A stretch of 25,430 bases of DNA from a virus, in the IMG/VR virus record IMGVR_UViG_3300012001_000105, positions 1 to 25,430 of that record, one strand, 5' to 3'. The notes under the pieces are model-generated. The model did no database searches, was not told where the DNA came from, and worked only from the letters and a program-made list of their open reading frames with translations. Shown here one piece after another: positions 16,291-21,995 of this stretch (positions within the stretch are counted from its first letter, which is position 1; each line of letters opens with the position of its first letter). The position numbers and the translations under genes were made by a program.

Positions 16291-16941
16291 TTAAGGGGTT
16301 GTTGCGACGTAGCCTGAGCCACCGGATGGGATTGCCGGGATGGACGCCGTGCGAGCATAAGCATACGCACGGTCAGTGATCCACGGCCATGTAGGTGTGT
16401 TGCCGGACCCGAGTCCGAAGAGGGGGTTTCCTACGCCATACCCTGAGAATTCGGTTCCTAGAACACCTTCAGCAATGGTCTTGTCGCCGCTTCCCTGCAT
16501 GATGGTGTAGGGTAGGAGCCAGTGCCAGTAAGGGTTTACAGCTGCTGGGCGACCGTTGAGAATGGCCTTGGACCAGACCTCAATGGACACGCCGTTCGGT
16601 GTAGCGTTCTCGCCGATGTTTGCTGCGGCGTAACCCTGAGAAGCCCCAAGAATCACACCTCCAGAAATCATTTCGGTGAGTTCCGGGTCAGGGTTCTCGA
16701 CGCCAAGCGTGAGGTTGACGCGCTTGAGTGTGTTGGGGGTCTTGTAGGCGATACCGATGGTACCGTCCGCAAGCTTGGTTGTGATGTCGGTTCCTGCTTC
16801 AAACTCCGGAGTAATCTTGACGGAGATGAATGCGCGGGTAACGAATGATGCGCTTGGGCCTTGAGCCGTGGAGCCATCCGCGTTGAGGCGGGTGACACGA
16901 ATTACGGAGCCCGAAATGCTGGCGCTTTTATCGTAAGCCAT
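16291..16941 (-). CDS. Major tail (tube) protein, 216 aa
   Basis: Starts at ATG 16941 (MAYDKSASISGSVIRVTRLN). Residues 35-110 carry the tail tube pattern: AFISVKITPEFEAGTDITTK, GIAYKTPNTLKRVNLTLGVE, then DPELTEMISGGVIL, close to the 'dpel.elltG' motif in many siphophage tube proteins. The C-terminal half has a Trp/Tyr-rich region (NPYWHWLLPYTIMQGSGDKT). Its place between the capsid and the adaptor, rather than next to the chaperone, is unusual; a strong terminator follows it, as expected for an abundant product. Confidence 0.7.
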   Translation of the reverse strand: MAYDKSASISGSVIRVTRLNADGSTAQGPSASFVTRAFISVKITPEFEAGTDITTKLADGTIGIAYKTPNTLKRVNLTLGVENPDPELTEMISGGVILGASQGYAAANIGENATPNGVSIEVWSKAILNGRPAAVNPYWHWLLPYTIMQGSGDKTIAEGVLGTEFSGYGVGNPLFGLGSGNTPTWPWITDRAYAYARTASIPAIPSGGSGYVATTP

Positions 16942-16960
16942 TGTGAATCCTTCCTAAAAT

Positions 16961-17827
16961 TTAGGCGTAGTCTAGTGATAGATCGATAAGTACTGCATAG
17001 ACGTTTGTGGTGGACCATGTGACAGCTGCTGGACGGTCGACGTAATACTTGATAGTGTTTACACGAGTATCAACAGCCTGAGATACCTCACCGGGGGTCA
17101 CATTCATGTCGCCAAGGATGACCGTCACCGGCCCTGTGGCATACAGCCAGTACTGGTTGGTACCGGCTGCGATGCCTGAAGGACCGAGCTTGGAGTATCC
17201 TGTACCTGCTACAACTGTGTTCCCTAGCTTGGTGAAGAGTGCGTTCTTATCTTCTTCAAGCTTCAGGATCCCAGCCACTGCGCGAGGTGCATGGATCGTT
17301 CCGACAGAGCCGATGGTCGCATTGCCCAGAGCACCTTCGAGAAGAGCCTGCCCATAGCGCGGCTTGACAGCCGTTCCCGGGGTAGGTGTTACATCGATTG
17401 TGCTGGTGCTGGCAAGGTAGCGGTTGTCGTTAGTCTCCGTGAGGAGCTTCGCGATACCGCCGCCCCAGAACTCGGTTTCGATAGCCTTCTGAGAGACGAT
17501 GTCCAGAGCCTTTTTGGCGCTTTCTTCAATCTCGTCAGGGGTGACGCCGAAAGTCGAGTGTTCGACTTCAGCTTCAATATCGAAAGGGAAGTATTTGCCA
17601 AAGGTCTCACCGGTATTTGGAACAATACTGACGATTTCAGCGGGTGTGGTAGCACCCATAATCACAGCGTTGTCTACCTTGACTCTGGCATCCCCGATTT
17701 CGTAGTCGAAACCGGCGAGCCAGTAGTCATCATGACGTTCTATAACAGTAGTAGCTGGACTCAAAATCCCAAACGGAGAAGCCTCTGGTCCGGTCGTCTC
17801 AATAAGAGTGTTTGTCGGTCTTACCAT
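16961..17827 (-). CDS. Capsid-region structural protein, 288 aa
   Basis: Starts at ATG 17827 with GGAGA six bases upstream. It has VDNAVIMGATTPAEIVSIVP, a helical segment (DEIEESAKKALDIVSQKAIE), then GALGNATIGSVGTIHAPRAV and TNQYWLYATGPVTVILGDMN. The order 'short beta, helix, ...GtIHap..., ...Wly.TGPV.v' recurs in actinophage proteins encoded directly after the capsid gene; these are usually just called structural or minor capsid. No membrane segment. It may be a second capsid-lattice or head-decoration protein; I cannot name it. Confidence 0.6.
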   Translation of the reverse strand: MVRPTNTLIETTGPEASPFGILSPATTVIERHDDYWLAGFDYEIGDARVKVDNAVIMGATTPAEIVSIVPNTGETFGKYFPFDIEAEVEHSTFGVTPDEIEESAKKALDIVSQKAIETEFWGGGIAKLLTETNDNRYLASTSTIDVTPTPGTAVKPRYGQALLEGALGNATIGSVGTIHAPRAVAGILKLEEDKNALFTKLGNTVVAGTGYSKLGPSGIAAGTNQYWLYATGPVTVILGDMNVTPGEVSQAVDTRVNTIKYYVDRPAAVTWSTTNVYAVLIDLSLDYA

Positions 17828-17879
17828 TTTATTTCTCCGTTGGAATTTCGAGTCCAGCTACTGTTACTTTGTTGATCTA

Positions 17880-19004
17880 CTACGGGGAGACTACGGTCGT
17901 AGTTGCGGAAGCGGATCCCTTGAGTGCCAGTGCGCTTGTGACGCGTAGGGACTCGACGCCGACCTTTGCAACGCCTTCGAAGGTCTCAAGGAAGATCTTG
18001 TAGTCGTTGGTGCCGTTGAGGGTGGAGTCGCGCACGAGGCCGAGGTCCAGAGTTCCTGCATCGAGGAAGAGGAACGTACCTTCGGAGAAGAGGTACCAAA
18101 CAACTGTTGTTGGGAATGCAAGGAGCACATCGTTGTTGTTCTGTGTGCCGAAGATCTGGCCTGTCTCGCCATCGATGTGCCATGACACGTTGATGGAGCG
18201 AGTGGAGAACCAAGCGTTGATTTCAGCCTCTGCGAGGTTGAAGGTTCCTTCGCGTCCGTCGCCCGGGAGCTGCTTGATCAGGTCGGCACGAAGTGCGTTC
18301 TTGAACCAAGTCGGGAAGATAACGCGCAGTGGTGCGTTCTCGTCCAGACGGTAGCGGGAGCGGTACGCTGCTGCGGCGCGGTCAAGCTGGCCGAAGATGT
18401 CGCGTGCGGCACCAAGCTCTGCAGCGGCTGTGACCTGTGTAGACAGGGCACCGATGCGGGTGAGCAGGCGGGTCTCGGCGTAACGTGCGTGCCAGACCAT
18501 ACCAAGCTTGGTGTGGCGCTCTACGAGCTCCGGGTATGCGCGAGCTCCGAGGTTACCGAAGGTCAGGCAGAGAGGGATCGCGTCTACGTAGACGACGATT
18601 TCTGTACCAGCTGCAACGCGGATACACGGCTTGACCGGGTCCGGTGCGCCAGCGGTGGATGCGTCGATGTCATCCTGCAGGGTCCACAGGGAGACAGAGC
18701 CGTTGAGGTCCGTAAGGAGCGGTGGAGTCATGAAGCGGATACCGCCACGGTCAGCACCGAAGACGGCGAGTGCGTCCTTGACTGGGCGGTCAAGTGTCTC
18801 ACCGAGTTCGAAGATGTCGTAGGAGGTCTCCACAGGTGCGGTCAGACCACCGGCAGCGGTGATGGCTTCAGCGGAAACAACGCTTTCAACCTTGGCGCGG
18901 TTGCCTTCGAAGTCCGAGGAGTTGAGGAAACGAGCCTCAGGGAAGTCCGTCTTGAAGGAAGCGACGAGCGACTGCTCTCCGTCTCCACCAGAGGTCTTGC
19001 CCAT
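17880..19004 (-). CDS. Major capsid protein, C-terminal shell domain, 374 aa
   Basis: The frame read from ATG 19004 begins MGKTSGGDGEQSLVASFKTD and spans an HK97-type shell protein: N-terminal arm, EAITAAGGLTAPVETSYDIF, DRGGIRFMTPPLLTDLNGSV, TKLGMVWHARYAETRLLTRI (spine-helix region), a long helix (GAARDIFGQLDRAAAAYRSR), LRVIFPTWFKNALRADLIKQ, and a C-terminal beta part. There is no ribosome site before 19004, and the frame continues in sense upstream as LERKKS. Together with the preceding gene it reads as one 714-residue protein after a +1 shift at 19022-19023. Standalone translation of this part looks unlikely. Confidence 0.9.
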   Translation of the reverse strand: MGKTSGGDGEQSLVASFKTDFPEARFLNSSDFEGNRAKVESVVSAEAITAAGGLTAPVETSYDIFELGETLDRPVKDALAVFGADRGGIRFMTPPLLTDLNGSVSLWTLQDDIDASTAGAPDPVKPCIRVAAGTEIVVYVDAIPLCLTFGNLGARAYPELVERHTKLGMVWHARYAETRLLTRIGALSTQVTAAAELGAARDIFGQLDRAAAAYRSRYRLDENAPLRVIFPTWFKNALRADLIKQLPGDGREGTFNLAEAEINAWFSTRSINVSWHIDGETGQIFGTQNNNDVLLAFPTTVVWYLFSEGTFLFLDAGTLDLGLVRDSTLNGTNDYKIFLETFEGVAKVGVESLRVTSALALKGSASATTTVVSP

Positions 19005-19015
19005 GGACTTCTTGC

Positions 19016-19029
19016 GCTCAAGGAAGAGC
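19016..19029 (-). other. Candidate +1 frameshift site joining scaffold and capsid
   Basis: The scaffold frame ends GCT CTT CCT TGA (19029-19018). Reading CTT GAG instead, one base on, continues as LERKKSMGKTSGG. A proline CCT before a TGA can slip to CTT, as at known CCC/CUU-UGA +1 sites. A single extra C is the plain alternative. Confidence 0.5.
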
Positions 19030-20025
19030 AGAAGCCACAGCGGCGATGTCGGGAAGCTGGCTTCCCATTGGGATGCCCTTGATGTCAGCGCCAGCGGTAA
19101 TTGTTACCGGGGCAGACACACGAGCGGTAGTTGGGGCAAGAGCTGCCGGAGCTTGGAATTCAAGCCCTTCTGGAGTTGCTGAGGCAGTCACGGTATCCTC
19201 TTTCTGGATTTCGTCCGATGCGAGTTCAGCATCGGTAGTTTCTGGGGCTGTTGCAGCTAGCTCGGCGGCATCGTCTGCGGGTACTTCTTCGGTTGCTGCT
19301 TCTGACTCTTTAGGTGCATCTTCAACAGTTGGATCTTCGTCGGCGGCAAGACTTGCAATCTTCTTCTTGTCTTCGTCGGTTAGATCCGGTTCAGCATCTG
19401 CGTTGTCCGTTTCGTCGCCGCCACCAGCTGCATCGTCATCAACGGACGGGTCCGCTGCTGGTGCATCTGTGGGGGTTTCGGGTGCGGCGTCAGGTGCAGG
19501 CGTAGCCTCATCAGTAACTGCAGCGGGGGCATCCTCCGGAGCGGCTTCGTCATCCTTCGCAGGAGCGGCGATGGCGGCGGCTGTGGGGTCTTCCACAGGT
19601 GCCTCATCCTCTGCTACTGGAGGCTGCTCGGCAGCTTCAGTCGGGTCCTCAGGGTCCACAGTGGCGTCCGGTGTTTCGGCGTCCTCTGCAGTGCCAGCAG
19701 GTGCTTCAGTATCGTCGGTGTCCGGCTCTCCGTTGCCCTCTGGGTCAACGTCACCATCTCCGTCGTCATCCGTGTCCTTGCTCATGCGGGCAACTGCGTC
19801 AGCAGCAGCCTGTGCAAGTTGTGCGGATTCGGCGCTACGGCTCTCGCGTTCGGAACGGACTGCGTCCGCTGCGTCTGCAAGAGCGATCATGTTGGTTACA
19901 ACTTCGCGAGTCGGGTCTTGCGATTGAACCGTTTTGAACTCTGATACAACAGAGTTTTCTAGTGCGTCGAGCTCGTCATCCGAAAGGTCGGAGATTTTGT
20001 CTAGGCTTTCACGGATCTGATCCAC
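19018..20025 (-). CDS. Acidic scaffold domain of the capsid precursor, 335 aa
   Basis: Starts at GTG 20025 with a strong AAGGAGGG five bases upstream. Residues 1-85 are helical (SLDKISDLSDDELDALENSV; MIALADAADAVRSERESRSA), about 86-275 are an extreme Asp/Glu/Ala/Pro low-complexity stretch, and 285-335 return to ordered sequence (VSAPVTITAGADIKGIPMGS). A helical acidic pre-domain fused to the capsid, removed on maturation, is the standard role of HK97 delta-like domains. No serine protease motif is visible, so a separate prohead protease or none is expected. It ends two codons into the junction with the capsid; see the frameshift site. Confidence 0.8.
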   Translation of the reverse strand: MDQIRESLDKISDLSDDELDALENSVVSEFKTVQSQDPTREVVTNMIALADAADAVRSERESRSAESAQLAQAAADAVARMSKDTDDDGDGDVDPEGNGEPDTDDTEAPAGTAEDAETPDATVDPEDPTEAAEQPPVAEDEAPVEDPTAAAIAAPAKDDEAAPEDAPAAVTDEATPAPDAAPETPTDAPAADPSVDDDAAGGGDETDNADAEPDLTDEDKKKIASLAADEDPTVEDAPKESEAATEEVPADDAAELAATAPETTDAELASDEIQKEDTVTASATPEGLEFQAPAALAPTTARVSAPVTITAGADIKGIPMGSQLPDIAAVASALP

Positions 20026-20052
20026 AGGGTCCCTCCTTAGATTTCATTTAGA

Positions 20053-20070
20053 GATAAGCAATTGCTTATC
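20053..20070. promoter_or_regulatory. Perfect 18-bp palindrome upstream of the scaffold gene
   Basis: GATAAGCAATTGCTTATC is fully self-complementary. It lies 28 bases before the GTG at 20025 in the only long gap (20026-20174) of the head operon. It could be a repressor operator, or a 7-bp stem with AATT loop in the leader. A weak -10-like TATACA adjoins it at 20072-20077. Confidence 0.5.
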
Positions 20071-20139
20071 GTGTATAAATTCAGTCTCTATGGCAGCAAG
20101 GGCAGGATCATCGTGTGATTTGCGCTCAGTATTGTTACA

Positions 20140-20150
20140 AGTATATCATG
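20140..20150 (-). promoter_or_regulatory. Possible extended -10 promoter for the head operon
   Basis: The minus strand reads CATGATATACT, identical to 16217-16227. It would start a leader of about 108 bases before the scaffold GTG, containing the palindrome at 20053-20070. No -35 is apparent; a run of six T's lies just upstream. Confidence 0.4.
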
Positions 20151-20174
20151 CAAAAAAGTAGGTGTGTATGCTAG

Positions 20175-20840
20175 CTAGGCAGCTTGGGTGGTAATTATTA
20201 TCGGTTCTAGGGTACGGTCCTTGGGGTAGGGTATCAGCGGATATTTCAAGGCCGCTATCAGGTTGCTGCGCCGTTTACCCTTGGCATTAATGTAAATATA
20301 TCGGTGCTTTCGGGGGCGGGCACGTAAAGTGAATCGGTCACCATAGAGATCTCTAAGCTCTTGAGCGGTATACTTGTCTGCGATTGTCTGGGAGTGCTTG
20401 TCCAACCCTTCAACAACCCAGTCCGTCCGTTTGGCGCTGAGGCCCGAGTAGAGCCAGTTTGTGGCCTGATATACAGTGCCTAGATGTCCGTGGGAGGTAT
20501 CTGCGTATGAGACGATGATCTCTTTATCGACAAGCTTCAATGTGTTGCCGATGAGGTATGATTCCCCATTTTTAGGGACGATGTCGTCTACCCAAAGCCG
20601 GGTCAGCTCTATGACGTTGTGGGTATGCTCATCCCCAGCTATCCCTCTCCGCAGCGGTGCGGAACTGGGTGTCCCGTAGCAGATTACTCCATGGAGTAGA
20701 TCACCCTTGAAGAGCCCGAAGGCGAAGGAGCACGGGGCCTTTCGATGAAGATAGTGATTTCTTACGACTATGTCCATGGCTTCTTTATAGTCTATCGGTT
20801 TTATCTGCCAGTCGGACTTCTGAAGTCGTTGTTCTGTCAC
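20175..20840 (-). CDS. Mom-like DNA modification protein, 221 aa
   Basis: Starts at GTG 20840 with AGGA five bases upstream. It shows the features of the phage Mu Mom family (GNAT-fold enzymes that modify adenine and protect DNA from restriction): NHYLHRKAPC at 28-37, GVICYGTPSS at 51-60, ELTRLWVDDIVPKNGESYLI at 79-97, and SYADTSHGHLGTVYQATNWL at 111-130. The C-terminal 50 residues are basic (RARPRKHRYIYINAKGKRRS), consistent with DNA binding. Length matches the family. It has its own near-consensus promoter at 20867-20895 and is the first gene of the unit leading into the head genes. The exact modified base cannot be read from sequence. Confidence 0.85.
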   Translation of the reverse strand: MTEQRLQKSDWQIKPIDYKEAMDIVVRNHYLHRKAPCSFAFGLFKGDLLHGVICYGTPSSAPLRRGIAGDEHTHNVIELTRLWVDDIVPKNGESYLIGNTLKLVDKEIIVSYADTSHGHLGTVYQATNWLYSGLSAKRTDWVVEGLDKHSQTIADKYTAQELRDLYGDRFTLRARPRKHRYIYINAKGKRRSNLIAALKYPLIPYPKDRTLEPIIITTQAA

Positions 20841-20866
20841 GTTTATCCTAAGCGTAGTTTGTCTAG

Positions 20867-20895
20867 AGTATACAGTTTACCGCGTTAAATGTCAA
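20867..20895 (-). promoter_or_regulatory. Near-consensus sigma-70-type promoter before the Mom-like gene
   Basis: On the minus strand TTGACA (20895-20890) is separated by exactly 17 bases from TATACT (20872-20867). Transcription would begin around 20860, 20 bases before the GTG at 20840. The -35 begins on the last base of the preceding terminator stem. Confidence 0.8.
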
Positions 20896-20924
20896 AGAGC
20901 CCCGAACGGTTGTTCGAGGCTCTT
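20895..20924 (-). terminator. Intrinsic terminator after the integrase
   Basis: AAGAGCCCCGAAC (20895-20907) pairs with GTTCGAGGCTCTT (20912-20924) with one mismatch and a 4-base loop. On the minus strand it is followed by TTTGACATTT. It lies 17 bases after the integrase stop and insulates it from the late genes. Confidence 0.8.
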
Positions 20925-20940
20925 CTCTAAACACTGTTGA

Positions 20941-21915
20941 CTATGCTGCCCCTGCAAGGAAGGCACTTACCACGTGCACTGCATGTCGATCATGGTTATG
21001 TCTCGCACGATCATAGCGAGATGTAGTTCTTGGGTCTGAGTGCCGTGCGGCGATCTGTGCATCTCGGAGGGGTGCACCAGCGTCTAAACATGCAGTAACG
21101 AAAGAGTGCCGTAGAGAGTGTGGGCTTATTTTCTTCGTGATGTTTGCTGCTTTACAGAGCCGGTTGACGGCTAGCGCAGCCGATTTACGATTCATGGGTA
21201 GGCCTGATTTTCGACGTAGCAGCAGATAACCTGTTGTGCGATCACCAGCTGCTGCATCCAACGCTCGGATAACCGGGACGGGCAGTGGGATTGTCGCGGG
21301 TTTCCCACCCTTACCGACGAGTCGTAGTACACGGTGCCCACGCTCAATCGATTGATAATCCTCGATCATGACATTACAGGCCTCAGAGACTCTGAGGCCC
21401 AGCATACCCATTAGCGTGATCAATGCTCCGTCTGATGGGCATGAAGCTCGGGCAGTCTGGATGAGGCTTCCTAGCTCCATCCGGTCGAGCCCCAGTGTTC
21501 TAGACTCATCACGGTAAATCCTAGGCATACGCAGATGCGTTGCTGGGGACTTATCGATGTAGTCATCTATCTCTGCGAAAGAATAGAAGCCACGAACAAT
21601 GGATATGTGGTGGGCCACTGTAGATGCACTGTTGCCTCGTACCTCTTCGAGGTGTCTTGCAAACAACTCCAGAATCGGACGTCTCATTCCGACTAAAACT
21701 TCTACACCATTAGATGCGCACCAATCCCAGAGGATCTTCAGCGTGACGCGATAAGTTTCGCGGGTGCCACCCCGGTATCTCGCAAGATATCCGGCAGCAG
21801 CGAGTTCAGCCGTAGTCACCGTCCCTGCCTTAGGTAGGCCAGCGATCAAGGCGTTGTTCATTCCGAGCTCCATATCTAGGTAGGTCAGTGCGACTGTAGA
21901 TATACAGTCGTCCAC
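20941..21915 (-). CDS. int: Tyrosine site-specific recombinase (phage integrase), 324 aa
   Basis: GTG start at 21915 with a perfect AAGGAGG six bases upstream. Residues about 35-120 form the SAM-like core-binding domain (YRVTLKILWDWCASNGVEVL ... VRGFYSFAEI). The catalytic domain has R175 (GLRVSEA), K202 or K205 (GKGGK), H266 and R269 (HSLRH), H292 (ARHSD) and Y301 (SRYDR), so all active-site residues are present. The length and lack of an extended N-terminal arm-binding domain resemble XerC/D-like and small phage integrases. Repeat copy 2 lies about 40 bp before its start. It is transcribed with the phage strand and closed by its own terminator. It most likely mediates lysogeny or recombination between the repeats. 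Confidence 0.95.
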   Translation of the reverse strand: MDDCISTVALTYLDMELGMNNALIAGLPKAGTVTTAELAAAGYLARYRGGTRETYRVTLKILWDWCASNGVEVLVGMRRPILELFARHLEEVRGNSASTVAHHISIVRGFYSFAEIDDYIDKSPATHLRMPRIYRDESRTLGLDRMELGSLIQTARASCPSDGALITLMGMLGLRVSEACNVMIEDYQSIERGHRVLRLVGKGGKPATIPLPVPVIRALDAAAGDRTTGYLLLRRKSGLPMNRKSAALAVNRLCKAANITKKISPHSLRHSFVTACLDAGAPLRDAQIAARHSDPRTTSRYDRARHNHDRHAVHVVSAFLAGAA

Positions 21916-21953
21916 TCCTGACCTCCTTAGAGTACCTCCGACTCCCCAGAGAA

Positions 21954-21995
21954 CCTAATCGAGTGGGGCACTTAACCGGTCTTATTGGCCCCTAG
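21954..21995. repeat. Direct repeat copy 2, next to the integrase
   Basis: Copy of 361-403 in the same orientation. It contains the stop codon (21994-21992) of the glycine-rich fibre and ends about 40 bp before the integrase start. GGGGC (21965-21969) can pair with GCCCC (21988-21992); copy 1 can form AGGG/CCCT at the same place. Placement is what is expected of a phage attachment core. Confidence 0.65.

Noticed and set aside
19046-19927. Plus-strand frame rich in Ser/Ala/Gly
   Set aside because: Antisense of the Asp/Glu/Ala-rich scaffold domain; low complexity creates the open frame.
361-21995. The interval between the repeats as a complete small prophage or satellite
   Set aside because: It has head, tail and integrase genes but no terminase, portal, replication or lysis genes, and both flanks are phage-like. 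It cannot stand alone as read here.
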